Part shown: one piece after another, positions 7,017 to 16,316 of the stretch | How positions within the stretch are numbered: the stretch's first letter is position 1 | Layout of the letters: every line of letters begins with the position of its first letter | Origin: Solitalea longa | GTDB lineage: Bacteria; Bacteroidota; Bacteroidia; Sphingobacteriales; Sphingobacteriaceae | Direction: 5' to 3' | Length of the DNA: 64,000 nucleotides | Assembly (NCBI RefSeq): GCF_002920915.1 | Contig: NZ_PQVF01000016.1 | Span: 19,593 to 83,592, forward strand | Made by a program: the position numbers and the translations under genes | Notes under the pieces: generated by a model | The model's input: the letters and a program-made list of their open reading frames with translations, nothing else | The model's database searches: none | What the model was told of the DNA's origin: nothing

Positions 7017-7709
7017 TTATCTCCAGCTATAATATACTTTTTCCGGTCCAAATGTATAGCGTAAACCGATAGTAAGGATATCAAAAGCATCACTATACTT
7101 ATTGTCAAAACTAGGATTATAGCCGTCGATATTATCGGTTAATCCAATGCAATGCTGCATATTCATATTGATCTCAATAGGGGTCTCTAATCCAAACTCA
7201 TTAAACTTGAAGTTTATACCTGCGTTGATCGGTATAAAAGCATTGGTTCCTGAGTATTTAGCGGCACCAATAGGTGAAAAACCACCATCAACAGTAATAT
7301 TATTATACTCATTCATTTTACTTGAAACCATACCTATACCGGCACCGAAATAGATATTATTCCAAAAACCATGGGTTTCTTTCCACCATGGATGAATGAT
7401 CTCACCAATACTCATATTTACTGAGCCTGAAATTGTAGAATAATCACTTACAAATGCTCTGCCGTATAGATCGGGAGTCATTTTAGAGAATTTACCGTCG
7501 TTATAATTAAGACTGAAATTGGTGAATGGAGTAAAATGGTACTCTGCAGATAGCCCTAAGTTAAAATTCACATCTCCGTTGGCAGCATCCATATTGGCAC
7601 GTGAAGCTCCGGCACTTATGGTAGCTGAAAAGCGGTTATATCTGAACTGTGCCGAGGCCGAAAAACAAGTTATAGTAAACAATACTAGCAAAAGAAGGTA
7701 CTTCTTCAT
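7017..7709 (-). CDS. Outer-membrane beta-barrel-like protein, paralogue of 4118-4936
   Basis: 230 residues with signal peptide MKKYLLLLVLFTITCFSASAQ and barrel-type strands throughout (FSATISAGASRANM, TNFSLNYNDGKFSKM, NIYFGAGIGMVSSKM), ending in the typical final strand DILTIGLRYTFGPEKVYYSW. The segment DGYNPSFDNKYSDAF is nearly identical to that of the paralogue at 4118-4936, and PDLYGRAF matches PDKYGRGF there. No catalytic motif is seen, so a small porin-like or structural outer-membrane role is the best guess. It has its own terminator. Confidence 0.78.
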   Translation of the reverse strand: MKKYLLLLVLFTITCFSASAQFRYNRFSATISAGASRANMDAANGDVNFNLGLSAEYHFTPFTNFSLNYNDGKFSKMTPDLYGRAFVSDYSTISGSVNMSIGEIIHPWWKETHGFWNNIYFGAGIGMVSSKMNEYNNITVDGGFSPIGAAKYSGTNAFIPINAGINFKFNEFGLETPIEINMNMQHCIGLTDNIDGYNPSFDNKYSDAFDILTIGLRYTFGPEKVYYSWR

Positions 7710-8016
7710 GATCTTAACTTTGGTTTAATTATTATGGGGTTGAAAATATAGCTTATTTATATGCTTTACAAGCTTTTTAATTATTCTTAATGAAATTTGC
7801 TAAAATAACTCTCTATAAACAACAAGTATTTAACTATTAATTAATAAACGCATCAACAAACACGTAACTCGTTAACAAACAATGGGTTACAATAAATTAC
7901 TTGCATAAAATTAATTTTCAAAATACTCACTAATTAGTATTTATACTTAAATTCTTTTTTATAGTTTCGAAAATCTAAAAATACAGGAAAAAGCTCCCAG
8001 ACCAATCGAATTTTAA
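7710..8016. other. Divergent AT-rich promoter spacer
   Basis: This spacer lies between the leftward barrel gene and the rightward polysaccharide gene, so it should hold two promoters. The sequence is very AT-rich with many TTAATTA and TAACAAAC words. I see only imperfect -7 boxes (TATATTTTC on the minus strand, TATAGTTTCG near 7961) and no small gene. Confidence 0.4.
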
Positions 8017-9417
8017 ATGACAAATAGGTACTCTTCTTATTTAAAAGGGCTCAATATTATTATTGATTTTATACTGCTAAACCTATCTTTTTATGTAGGT
8101 TATGTGATCACTAATGATAGCTGGTATTGGGAAATAACACCCGGCCATAACCTTACCCACATCATTTTGATGAACCTGGTATGGTACCTTTCTTCTCACA
8201 GCTGTCATTTATACACAGATGTTTTCACAAGGGAAGCTGTACCCATTTTTAAATCCGTATTGAGGTCATTATTTGTCTATGGTTTAATAATGGCATTCCT
8301 GCAAAACAACGTTTTATTTTTACCCTATAATTACAAGACCCTCGTATTAAGCTTTGCATTCTTTGACTTTTCCCTTATTGGTTGGAAATTGATATTTCTT
8401 TTACAACGCAGGCCTCACAAGAACTCATTAACTCAATTTAGACCGGTTGTAATCGTAGGAACAGGCAGAAATGGCTTAGATCTATACCATTACCTGAACA
8501 ACAATACTTACTTAGGCTATAAAGTGTTGGGCTTTTTCAATCACGAAGGAGATGGTTCCAGAATAAAAAACAATATAAATGTTATAGGCAAAGTCGATGA
8601 ATGTATTGAATTTGTACGGAGACAAAATATTGATGAGATCTTCTGCGCTTTACCCGATGAAGATTTTCATCATATCAATAAACTCATGCGCGATGCCGAT
8701 CGTTATTTGATCCGGTTTAAACTCGTTCCTGATTTTAAAGACCATTTTAAGAAAAATGTGATGGTTCAGCTCTATGGGCATCTGCCTGTACTGAGCCCTC
8801 GTATGGAGCCCCTGGAAAGCAAAGGTCATCAGATCTTAAAAAGAGGCTTCGATATTATCTTCTCTTTATTTGTAATTGTCTTTATCCTGAGTTGGATAAT
8901 TCCCATTCTTGGCCTGTTTATTAAATTGGAATCTCAAGGGCCGGTATTCTTTCGCCAGATCAGGTCGGGAAAAAATAACAAACCTTTTTATTGTCTCAAA
9001 TTCAGAAGTATGACTGTAAATAAGAGAGCTAACTCATTACAGGCTACAAAGAATGACAGGCGCATCACCAAAATTGGCAAATACCTCCGAAAAACAAGCC
9101 TGGATGAACTGCCCCAGTTTATTAATGTATTGATGGGAAATATGTCGGTTGTTGGCCCGCGACCCCATATGATAAAACATACCAAAGAGTACTCAGCGAT
9201 CATCGACAGATTCATGATACGCCATTTCCTTACACCAGGCATTACCGGCTGGGCCCAGGTTACAGGTTTAAGAGGGGAAACCAAAACACATAAAGACATG
9301 GAGAAACGAGTGGAAGCCGATATCTGGTACCTCGAAAACTGGTCTCTCCTGCTTGATTGTAAGATTATTTTCATGACCGTTTACAATGTCTTTAGAGGCG
9401 ACAAGAAGGCCTTTTGA
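8017..9417 (+). CDS. Undecaprenyl-phosphate sugar phosphotransferase (WcaJ/WbaP-type)
   Basis: It starts exopolysaccharide repeat-unit assembly by moving a sugar phosphate from a nucleotide sugar to undecaprenyl phosphate at the inner membrane. In 466 residues it shows several N-terminal membrane helices (about 10-125), a Rossmann-like CoA_binding_3 segment (VVIVGTGRNG near 144), one more hydrophobic helix at about 277-305, and the C-terminal catalytic domain with FFRQIRSG, LKFRSM, TSLDELPQF and GPRPHM. It fits the exopolysaccharide polyprenyl glycosylphosphotransferase family. The next gene begins 13 bases after its stop, so they are probably one transcript. The sugar cannot be told from sequence. 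Confidence 0.93.
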   Translation: MTNRYSSYLKGLNIIIDFILLNLSFYVGYVITNDSWYWEITPGHNLTHIILMNLVWYLSSHSCHLYTDVFTREAVPIFKSVLRSLFVYGLIMAFLQNNVLFLPYNYKTLVLSFAFFDFSLIGWKLIFLLQRRPHKNSLTQFRPVVIVGTGRNGLDLYHYLNNNTYLGYKVLGFFNHEGDGSRIKNNINVIGKVDECIEFVRRQNIDEIFCALPDEDFHHINKLMRDADRYLIRFKLVPDFKDHFKKNVMVQLYGHLPVLSPRMEPLESKGHQILKRGFDIIFSLFVIVFILSWIIPILGLFIKLESQGPVFFRQIRSGKNNKPFYCLKFRSMTVNKRANSLQATKNDRRITKIGKYLRKTSLDELPQFINVLMGNMSVVGPRPHMIKHTKEYSAIIDRFMIRHFLTPGITGWAQVTGLRGETKTHKDMEKRVEADIWYLENWSLLLDCKIIFMTVYNVFRGDKKAF

Positions 9418-9430
9418 TTTCAACCATACC

Positions 9431-11047
9431 ATGCATAAAAAATTACTTTTACTATTTGCTTTTATACTTCTAAGCTTTACCTCGCTATACGCCCAACAAC
9501 AAACGATATATCTTAACAGGGATTATAATAGAACTATTGAAAGAGAATTGCTTTTAAAGCAAAAGACCTATCATAGCAATATGCGCCCGTTTTTATATAG
9601 CAATCTTGATAGTTTAATCGCTATTGATTCGGCGGTAAATGCCTATTTCAATACCGATACGGCAAAAAAAAGGAACTGGTTCTTAAGAAAACTATCACAA
9701 GAGCATTTAGCCCAAGTAAACCAATCGAACGTAAGGATCTATGCCGATCTGCTGTTTGATTTTAACATGGGGAAAGAGTTAAACCAGGGAACTATTTTTA
9801 CGAACACCCGCGGGGCCCAATTAGGTGGAGACATTGGTAATAAATTTTCATTCTACACGGCTATAACGGAGAACCTTTCTAAATTTCCGGAGTATCTAAA
9901 TAAATATGTTAGAGAACGAAAAGTAGTTCCGGGCCAAAGTGTGGCCAGAATTAGTCCCGATGGCAGCGTAGACTATGCTGTTCCTTACGGTTACATTAGC
10001 TATACGCCTAATACTAATTTCAACTTCCAGTTGGGTCAGGGTAAAAACTTTATAGGTGATGGCTATCGTTCCCTTTTCCTTTCAGATGGCAGTTATACCT
10101 ATCCGTATTTTAAGATCACGACTACTTTTTGGAAAATTAAATACACCAACCTTTGGACCCAATATATTGATGGCAGTGAAGGGTTAAAGGTTACCAGCAA
10201 AACAACCTTCCCTAAAAAATATGCTTCGTACCAGTTCCTATCCTACCAGGTTAACCGCCGGCTGAATCTGAACTTCTTCCAGGCCTTAGTTTGGCCACAA
10301 GATAGCACCGGTGGTAGCAGTGTTGAATGGGCCTATATCAACCCGATCATCTATTTTAATGCACTTAACTTTAATATGGGCTCGCCGGCAAACTCTTTAA
10401 TGGGTTTAGGATTTAGCTATCAGTTAATGAAAAGTCATAAACTATACGGTCAATTGCTGATAGATGACTTTAACTTAGGAAATCTGTCAAAACAGGGTGG
10501 CACCTACTTTCAGGAAAAATATGCCTACCAATTGGGCTGGAAATACTTTGATGTGTTGAATGTTCCCAATTTATACTTTCAGGCGGAGTTCAATCGTTCC
10601 CGACCTTACGTATACACGCATAGAACACTAAAGATAAACTATACCCATTTCAATGAACCTTTAGCACATCCATTAGGAGCTAACTTTAATGAGTTGATAC
10701 TTATTGGGGCGTATAAGTTCAGAAAACTGGAACTGAACGGCAAAATGAACTATGCTACGTATGGTGCCGATAACAATGGAACTCATTATGGAAAAAACAT
10801 TTTCCTGTCTGATATCGATTCCCAGTATGGCCAAGATTCATTTGGTAACAATACAGGCCAAGGCATTAAGACAAAGCTTAGCAACTTACAAGCTGATCTG
10901 AGCTACCTCGTAAATCCTAAAACAAACATGAAATTGTGCTTAGGTTTATCGAAAAGAATCGAATCAAGTTCCATCGTTTCTACTAACTCAACTATGGTTT
11001 ATTTCGGCATTAAAACGGCCTTAAATAACTTCTATTACGATTTTTAA
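9431..11047 (+). CDS. RemB/Wzi-like outer-membrane barrel protein
   Basis: The 538-residue product starts at MHKKLLLLFAFILLSFTSLYAQ, a clean signal peptide; a longer upstream start would overlap the preceding gene and give no signal, so ATG 9431 is chosen. The body is a large barrel with repeated aromatic strands (YGYISYTPNTNFNFQLGQGK, FIGDGYRSLFLSDG, WAYINPIIYFNALNF). The GKNFIGDGYRSL and NPI.YF elements resemble the Bacteroidota protein RemB, reported in gliding/adhesin work, and capsule-assembly proteins of the Wzi type. Given the initiating transferase just upstream, a role in exporting or anchoring polysaccharide is plausible. Its stop overlaps by 4 bases that of the convergent phosphatase gene. 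Confidence 0.75.
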   Translation: MHKKLLLLFAFILLSFTSLYAQQQTIYLNRDYNRTIERELLLKQKTYHSNMRPFLYSNLDSLIAIDSAVNAYFNTDTAKKRNWFLRKLSQEHLAQVNQSNVRIYADLLFDFNMGKELNQGTIFTNTRGAQLGGDIGNKFSFYTAITENLSKFPEYLNKYVRERKVVPGQSVARISPDGSVDYAVPYGYISYTPNTNFNFQLGQGKNFIGDGYRSLFLSDGSYTYPYFKITTTFWKIKYTNLWTQYIDGSEGLKVTSKTTFPKKYASYQFLSYQVNRRLNLNFFQALVWPQDSTGGSSVEWAYINPIIYFNALNFNMGSPANSLMGLGFSYQLMKSHKLYGQLLIDDFNLGNLSKQGGTYFQEKYAYQLGWKYFDVLNVPNLYFQAEFNRSRPYVYTHRTLKINYTHFNEPLAHPLGANFNELILIGAYKFRKLELNGKMNYATYGADNNGTHYGKNIFLSDIDSQYGQDSFGNNTGQGIKTKLSNLQADLSYLVNPKTNMKLCLGLSKRIESSSIVSTNSTMVYFGIKTALNNFYYDF

Positions 11048-11790
11048 ACCAAGGTATTATTCTGTTCAATAGCTTTTAGCAACATTGGTTCAACAGCGCT
11101 ATCAATAAGGCCTTTTAAGGCTTTTAAGTGCTTTTCATGGTGCATATCAGTGCCAACAAAGTCGATAAGCTCTTCGGTTAGTAATCTTAACCCGAGAGCT
11201 TTTTGTTTTAAACCATAATAGCCCGTTACAGAGTTGAGATTCAGTTGAAGTTTACAACCAAGCTCTTTAAAGCGGATCAGGCGTTCATGGCTTTGTAAGT
11301 AATAATTATACCGCTCGGGGTGAGCCAGCAAAGGAGTATAGCCTTTGGTCTTCAATTCGAAAATTACCCGCTCAATAAGCAATGATTCCTGCATAAACGA
11401 CATTTCAAATAAAACATATCGTTCCTTTCCAAAGCATAACAATTCATCATTCTTGAGCAATTCGAGAAACTGCTCATCAATAAAATATTCTGCTGCGGCA
11501 TCAAATGTTATATCAATATCCATGTTTTCAATGGCAGCACGAACCTCATCACGTCCTTTAAGTATGGTATCCCTGGTATTCGGATACATATCCATCATCA
11601 CGTGAGGTGTTGTTATAATATGCTTATAACCTAAAGCATGTAACTCCGTTAAATAATTAACAGTGGTAGGCAAATCCGGAGAACCATCGTCAATCCCGGG
11701 GATGAGATGTGAATGAATATCAACCTTCGGGAATGTAAAAGGTAATCCAGTTGTAAGCGTTTTATTTTTCTTATTAAAAAGACCGAACAT
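11044..11790 (-). CDS. PHP-type protein-tyrosine phosphatase (CpsB/YwqE family)
   Basis: A manganese-dependent phosphatase that removes phosphate from tyrosine kinases controlling capsule or exopolysaccharide synthesis. The 248 residues carry the PHP metal-site motifs: DIHSHLIPGIDDG at 24-36, TPHVMM near 62, FEMSF in the middle, LLAHPERY and GTDMHHEKHL near the C-terminus. No Wzc-like kinase gene is in the window. It lies downstream of the ribosomal cluster on the same strand, but a terminator separates them. Its end meets the RemB/Wzi-like gene, which keeps it in polysaccharide context. Confidence 0.92.
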   Translation of the reverse strand: MFGLFNKKNKTLTTGLPFTFPKVDIHSHLIPGIDDGSPDLPTTVNYLTELHALGYKHIITTPHVMMDMYPNTRDTILKGRDEVRAAIENMDIDITFDAAAEYFIDEQFLELLKNDELLCFGKERYVLFEMSFMQESLLIERVIFELKTKGYTPLLAHPERYNYYLQSHERLIRFKELGCKLQLNLNSVTGYYGLKQKALGLRLLTEELIDFVGTDMHHEKHLKALKGLIDSAVEPMLLKAIEQNNTLV

Positions 11791-11815
11791 ACGGGCGAAA
11801 CTACGAAATGTATAT

Positions 11816-11851
11816 AAAACAGAAAAGGGAACGCCCGAAGGTATTCCCTTT
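11816..11851 (-). terminator. Terminator of the S10-spc-alpha ribosomal cluster
   Basis: Arms AAAGGGAA (11824-11831) and TTCCCTTT (11844-11851) pair around a GC-containing loop. On the minus strand the stem is followed by CTGTTTT. It lies 29 bases past the rplQ stop and before the phosphatase start, closing the ribosomal operon. Confidence 0.7.
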
Positions 11852-11879
11852 AATATTTAAAGATTGAATCTTTGAGAAA

Positions 11880-12377
11880 TTATTCTGCTGATTCGGCAGC
11901 TGGAGCTTCTGTAGCAGGTGCTTCAGTGGCAGTTTCAGCTTTTTTAGCTTTACCGCTACCTGCACGACGACGAGTAGCTTTTGCTTTCTTAACTTCTACT
12001 TTACCTGCAGAATAAACAGTGTTATAATCTACAAGCTCGATGAAGCACATTTCAGCGTTATCACCCATACGATTACCAGTTTTGATAATACGAGTGTAAC
12101 CACCGTTACGTTCAGCAATTTTAGTAGCTATTTCACGGAATAACTCAGTAACTGAGTCTTTATTCTGAAGATAGCTAAATACTGTACGACGATTGTGAGT
12201 CGTATCAGATTTTGCCTTTGTCATTAAAGGCTCTACATAGGTGCGTAAAGCTTTAGCTTTCGCCAATGTAGTAGTGATTCGTTTATTTAGAATCAAAGAA
12301 GAAGCCATATTCGACAACATCGCTTTGCGGTGCGCGTCGGTTCTTCCTAAGTGATTAACTTTTTTACCGTGTCTCAT
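11880..12377 (-). CDS. rplQ: 50S ribosomal protein L17
   Basis: A large-subunit protein near the exit tunnel. The core [20 protein letters not shown] and the following helix are canonical over the first ~115 residues. The total of 165 exceeds the usual ~120, because a Lys/Ala-rich tail (about 127-165, [19 protein letters not shown], then [15 protein letters not shown]) has been added. The tail is low-complexity and acidic at the end. It is the last gene of the cluster, 108 bases after rpoA. Confidence 0.97.
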   Translation of the reverse strand: MRHGKKVNHLGRTDAHRKAMLSNMASSLILNKRITTTLAKAKALRTYVEPLMTKAKSDTTHNRRTVFSYLQNKDSVTELFREIATKIAERNGGYTRIIKTGNRMGDNAEMCFIELVDYNTVYSAGKVEVKKAKATRRRAGSGKAKKAETATEAPATEAPAAESAE

Positions 12378-12485
12378 TTCTGTATGCTATTGAAGCCTGA
12401 CGTCTGAAGTGTTCGAAGTCTTCCTTTAATTTGAAGTCAGCACTTCTGTGACTTCGGACCTCCTACTTCGTACATCGGATAAATT

Positions 12486-13481
12486 TTATAAATCCTCGTC
12501 TAATTTGTATTTAGAAAGGTTCATGCCGAAGGTTAAACCTTTCGACTTAACTAATTCCTGAATCTCAGTAAGTGATTTCTTACCGAAGTTTCTGAATTTT
12601 AACATATCAGCAACATCGTAAGTAACCAACTCGGCAAGAGTTCTGATATCAGCTGCCTTCAAGCAGTTCAATGCACGTACAGAAAGATCAAGATCCTGAA
12701 GTTCGGTTTTCAAAATCTTACGCATGTGTAAAATTTCTTCATCCACTTCTTTTGATTCTTCTTTAGCTTGAGTTTCAAGCATAATACGTTCGTCAGAGAA
12801 CAACATGAAATGCTGAATCAGGATTTTAGCAGCCTCTTTAAGAGCTTCTTCAGGGTGAATTGAACCGTCGGTAACAATATCCAATACTAATTTTTCATAG
12901 TCGGTTTTTTGTTCAACACGATAGTTTTCAATCGAATACTTCACATTTTTAATAGGAGTATAAATTGAATCGATCGCGATAACACCTACGTTCGCATCAG
13001 CCGATTTATTTTCTTCAGCCGGAACATATCCTCTGCCTTTGTTTACTGTTAACTCTAATTCAAGAGTTACCTCAGTATTCATATTGCAAACGATGAAATC
13101 AGGGTTTAATACCGTAAAGTTGCTTGAGAACTTAGTGATATCACCTGCTGTAAAAGATTCTTGTCCGTTGATTACTACGAAAATCTTTTCTGAGTCGCCA
13201 CTTTCGCCGGTTTTTTTGAAACGTACCTGTTTCAAATTGAGGATGATTTCGGTAACGTCTTCCACTACCCCTTTAATGGTAGAGAATTCGTGCGAAACGC
13301 CTGCAATTTTAACACTGGTAATTGCGTAACCTTCTAAAGATGATAATAAAATCCTGCGCAAAGCATTTCCGATTGTTACGCCAAAGCCAGGCTCTAACGG
13401 ACGGAATTCAAAGAGACCTTGAAAATCGGTCGCTTTTTGCATGATTACTTTGTCAGGTCTTTGAAACGCTAAAATTGCCAT
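12486..13481 (-). CDS. rpoA: DNA-directed RNA polymerase alpha subunit
   Basis: The alpha subunit nucleates RNA polymerase assembly and touches upstream promoter DNA and activators. The 331 residues match the normal length. The N-terminal domain has [20 protein letters not shown] and the C-terminal domain has [16 protein letters not shown] and [12 protein letters not shown]. It sits between rpsD and rplQ as in most bacteria. The 106-base spacer upstream holds a perfect 14-bp inverted repeat. Confidence 0.98.
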   Translation of the reverse strand: MAILAFQRPDKVIMQKATDFQGLFEFRPLEPGFGVTIGNALRRILLSSLEGYAITSVKIAGVSHEFSTIKGVVEDVTEIILNLKQVRFKKTGESGDSEKIFVVINGQESFTAGDITKFSSNFTVLNPDFIVCNMNTEVTLELELTVNKGRGYVPAEENKSADANVGVIAIDSIYTPIKNVKYSIENYRVEQKTDYEKLVLDIVTDGSIHPEEALKEAAKILIQHFMLFSDERIMLETQAKEESKEVDEEILHMRKILKTELQDLDLSVRALNCLKAADIRTLAELVTYDVADMLKFRNFGKKSLTEIQELVKSKGLTFGMNLSKYKLDEDL

Positions 13482-13528
13482 TTGAGATTTTTAAACTTAT
13501 ATAATTAGTTAAGCGTTAATTTACAATA

Positions 13529-13577
13529 TTGATGGTTATTTGCTAATATAGAATATTTCTTGACAAATAACCATCAA
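13529..13577. other. Perfect 14-bp inverted repeat in the rpsD-rpoA spacer
   Basis: TTGATGGTTATTTG (13529-13542) faces its complement at 13564-13577 across a 21-base AT-rich loop. No T-run follows on the minus strand, so it is unlikely to be a plain terminator. It could be an RNA stability or processing hairpin within the operon mRNA. Confidence 0.6.
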
Positions 13578-13587
13578 CTATTAACTA

Positions 13588-14196
13588 CTATTTAGAGTAT
13601 AACTCGACGATCAAGTGTTCCTTAATGTTTTCAGGAATTTGATCTCTTTCAGGTAAGGCAAGAAGAGTTCCTTGCATTTCTGATTTGTTCCACTCTAACC
13701 AGTTGTATTTAGATACTCTGTTTGCTGATAATGAAGTAGTGATCGCTTCAAGAGATTTTGATTTCTCACGAACACCAATAACATCACCTGCTTTAAGAGA
13801 GTATGAAGGAATATTTACAAGTTTACCATTTACAGTAATGTGTTTATGGCCGATCAACTGACGTGCAGCAGCACGAGTTGAAGCGATACCTAAACGATAA
13901 ACAGTATTATCTAAACGAGCTTCCAAAAACTTCAATAACATCTCACCGGTAACACCTTGTTTACGAGAAGCTTTGTCGAAAGTTAAAGCAAATTGTTTTT
14001 CTAAAACGCCATAAGTGTACTTAGCTTTTTGTTTTTCAGCTAATTGTACTGCGTATTCAGATTTTTTAGCACGTCTTTTTGACGAGCCATGTTGACCTGG
14101 AGGATAGTTTTTCTTTTCTAAAACTTTGTCAGGTCCAAAGATAGGCTCATTAAACTTACGAGCAATCTTTGATTTTGGTCCAATATATCTAGCCAT
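13588..14196 (-). CDS. rpsD: 30S ribosomal protein S4
   Basis: S4 starts small-subunit assembly on 16S rRNA, and in several bacteria it represses its own operon. The 202 residues show [20 protein letters not shown] at the start and the S4 RNA-binding domain [20 protein letters not shown] with [17 protein letters not shown]. There is no N-terminal zinc-cysteine cluster, so this is the zinc-free form. It lies between rpsK and rpoA. Confidence 0.98.
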   Translation of the reverse strand: MARYIGPKSKIARKFNEPIFGPDKVLEKKNYPPGQHGSSKRRAKKSEYAVQLAEKQKAKYTYGVLEKQFALTFDKASRKQGVTGEMLLKFLEARLDNTVYRLGIASTRAAARQLIGHKHITVNGKLVNIPSYSLKAGDVIGVREKSKSLEAITTSLSANRVSKYNWLEWNKSEMQGTLLALPERDQIPENIKEHLIVELYSK

Positions 14197-14271
14197 GTTC
14201 TTGTTTTTAAAGTATTAGTACCCTTTAGGCACTAAATCTTAGCTTTAAAACCTATAATAAATAATAATTAA

Positions 14272-14664
14272 TTAAACTCTTCTGCGTTTTGGAGGACGGC
14301 AACCGTTGTGAGGAAGCGGGGTAATATCCTTAATAGAACTGATCTCCAAACCTACAATTTGTAAAGTACGCATTGCCGACTCACGTCCAGCACCTGGGCC
14401 TTTAACAAATACTTCAATTTTACGTAAACCAAGGTCGTGCGCAACTTTACCGCAATCAGTAGCAGCTTGTGCAGCAGCGTAAGGGGTATTTTTCTTAGAA
14501 CCTTTGAAACCCATTTTACCAGCTGAGGACCAAGAAATTGCTTGTCCTTGGCTGTTGGTAAGGGTGATTATAATGTTATTAAAAGTAGCGTTAATGTGTG
14601 CCTGGCCTTGAGCCTCAACCACTACAATACGCTTTTTAGTAACTTTTTTTGTTGACTTAGCCAT
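14272..14664 (-). CDS. rpsK: 30S ribosomal protein S11
   Basis: A platform protein that contacts mRNA near the E site. The 130 residues contain [19 protein letters not shown], the [14 protein letters not shown] loop, and the conserved end [18 protein letters not shown]. It follows rpsM after a 104-base spacer that includes a short hairpin. Confidence 0.98.
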   Translation of the reverse strand: MAKSTKKVTKKRIVVVEAQGQAHINATFNNIIITLTNSQGQAISWSSAGKMGFKGSKKNTPYAAAQAATDCGKVAHDLGLRKIEVFVKGPGAGRESAMRTLQIVGLEISSIKDITPLPHNGCRPPKRRRV

Positions 14665-14689
14665 TCTTATAGTTAAACTTAAAAGTATA

Positions 14690-14712
14690 CCCTTAGCAAT
14701 TCTCTCTAAGGG
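14690..14712. other. Small hairpin in the rpsM-rpsK spacer
   Basis: Arms CCCTTAG (14690-14696) and CTAAGGG (14706-14712) with a 9-base loop lie in a 104-base gap inside the operon. No T-run follows on the minus strand. Its role is unknown. Confidence 0.45.
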
Positions 14713-14768
14713 AGGTGATCAGTTATCAAAATCACTTCGACAACCCCAAATGCATTTTTACCTACTTA

Positions 14769-15146
14769 TTATCTAGTAGCTTTTTTCTTACCAGCAACAG
14801 TCTTACGTTTACCTTTACGGGTACGTGAGTTGTTCTTAGTACGTTGACCACGAAGAGGAAGACCTTTACGGTGACGAACACCACGGTAACAACCAATATC
14901 CATCAAACGTTTAATGTTCAATTGAACTTCTGAACGAAGTGCACCTTCAACTTTAAATTTCTGATCGATGATGGTACGAATTGCACCTAGCTGATCATCA
15001 TTCCACTCTTGCACTTTTGTATTCCAATCAATACCCGCTTCAGTTAAAATTTCCTGAGCTGATTTACGACCGATACCAAAAATGTAAGTTAGGCCGATTT
15101 CTCCTCGTTTGTTTCTTGGTAAATCAATACCTGCTATCCTTGCCAT
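14769..15146 (-). CDS. rpsM: 30S ribosomal protein S13
   Basis: A head protein that bridges the two subunits and contacts P-site tRNA. The 125 residues start [20 protein letters not shown], contain the helix-hairpin-helix [12 protein letters not shown], and end with the basic tail [20 protein letters not shown]. It follows rpmJ by 28 bases. Confidence 0.98.
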   Translation of the reverse strand: MARIAGIDLPRNKRGEIGLTYIFGIGRKSAQEILTEAGIDWNTKVQEWNDDQLGAIRTIIDQKFKVEGALRSEVQLNIKRLMDIGCYRGVRHRKGLPLRGQRTKNNSRTRKGKRKTVAGKKKATR

Positions 15147-15174
15147 ATTTTAATTCAATCTATTAAGTTCTAAA

Positions 15175-15291
15175 TTACCCTTGACGCTGTTTGTACTTAG
15201 GATTCTTTTTGTTAATAACATAAAGTTTCCCGTTTCTGCGGATGATCTTGCAATCAACGCTACGCTTCTTAATTGATGCTTTAACTTTCAT
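15175..15291 (-). CDS. rpmJ: 50S ribosomal protein L36, zinc-free form
   Basis: A 38-residue protein starting [16 protein letters not shown] and ending NPKYKQRQG. The length and both ends are typical of L36. Of the usual Cys3-His zinc site only Cys14 remains; the other positions read Ser11, Asn27 and Tyr33, so this is the C-minus (zinc-independent) version. The ATG lies one base past the infA stop, and rpsM follows, which is the standard infA-rpmJ-rpsM order. No second L36 gene is visible in the window. Confidence 0.95.
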   Translation of the reverse strand: MKVKASIKKRSVDCKIIRRNGKLYVINKKNPKYKQRQG

Positions 15292-15292
15292 T

Positions 15293-15511
15293 TTATTTAT
15301 ACCTATAAGTGATACGCCCCTTGGTTAAATCGTAAGGCGACATTTCTAATTTAACTTTATCGCCAGGTAAAATTTTGATGTAATTCATTCTCATTTTACC
15401 CGAAATATGCGCAATAATTTCGTGGCCATTTTCAAGTTCTACACGAAACATTGCATTTGATAATGCTTCTCTAATGATTCCGTCCTGCTCAATTGAGGAT
15501 TGTTTTGCCAT
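15293..15511 (-). CDS. infA: Translation initiation factor IF-1
   Basis: IF-1 occupies the A site of the small subunit during initiation. The 72 residues form a single OB fold: [39 protein letters not shown], and the end [15 protein letters not shown] are canonical. It sits 8 bases after map and 1 base before rpmJ. Confidence 0.98.
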   Translation of the reverse strand: MAKQSSIEQDGIIREALSNAMFRVELENGHEIIAHISGKMRMNYIKILPGDKVKLEMSPYDLTKGRITYRYK

Positions 15512-15519
15512 TTAGTATG

Positions 15520-16293
15520 TTATTTTTTTAATACTTCTTCAATGTAGGAGAAAGTAGACAATACATCCGCATTCCCTTGTGAAACAGCTATTGTATGTTC
15601 AAAGTGTGCTGATGGTTTTTTATCTTGTGTAAAGATCGTCCATCCATCATTTGCTTGTTTCACACGATGAGTTCCCATATTGATCATGGGTTCAATTGCA
15701 ATTACCAAACCCTCCTGAAGTTTCATTCCCGAACCACGTTTACCATAATTGGGAACCTGAGGATCCTCATGCAAATGTTTTCCAACACCGTGTCCTACCA
15801 GCTCTCTAACCACACCATAACCATGCTTCTCAGCATGTTCCTGAACGGCGTAACTAATATCACCCAAACGCATTCCAACTACAGCTTTTTCAACTGCCAG
15901 AGCTAAACATTCTTTGGTAACGTTTAACAGTTGTTGTACTTCCGGGGCAATTTCGCCAACCGCAAAAGTGTAAGCAGAATCTCCGTAAAACTTGTTTTTT
16001 AGAACACCACAATCAACAGAAATGATATCGCCTTCTTTCAATTCGTTTTTTGTAGGGAACCCATGCACCACTACTTCATTAACTGAAATACATAGTGATG
16101 CAGGGAATCCTTCATATCCTTTAAAAGCAGGTATTGCCTGATTGTCTCGGATAAACTCCTCGGCAATCTGATCAAGCTTTAGGGAAGTAACTCCCGGCTT
16201 AATATATTTAGCAACTTCTGCTAATGTTTTTGAAACTAATAAAGAACTTTCACGAATAAGTTCAATCTCTTCAGCTGATTTATAATGTACCAT
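15520..16293 (-). CDS. map: Methionine aminopeptidase, type I
   Basis: Removes the initiator methionine from new proteins. The 257 residues have the five metal ligands in order: VDCGV (Asp) and GDSAYTF (Asp), then ELVGHGVGKHLHEDP (His), IAIEPM (Glu) and SAHFEHTIAV (Glu). The segment SLCISVNEVVVHGFP carries the substrate-site His. There is no N-terminal zinc finger. The secY-map-infA order is common in bacteria. Confidence 0.98.
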   Translation of the reverse strand: MVHYKSAEEIELIRESSLLVSKTLAEVAKYIKPGVTSLKLDQIAEEFIRDNQAIPAFKGYEGFPASLCISVNEVVVHGFPTKNELKEGDIISVDCGVLKNKFYGDSAYTFAVGEIAPEVQQLLNVTKECLALAVEKAVVGMRLGDISYAVQEHAEKHGYGVVRELVGHGVGKHLHEDPQVPNYGKRGSGMKLQEGLVIAIEPMINMGTHRVKQANDGWTIFTQDKKPSAHFEHTIAVSQGNADVLSTFSYIEEVLKK

Positions 16294-16316
16294 CCCGGCT
16301 TTCCCTCAATACGAAA

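Noticed and set aside
14690..14712. S4-binding autoregulatory site
   Set aside because: There is a small hairpin, but nothing in it matches a known S4 target, so only the hairpin is reported.
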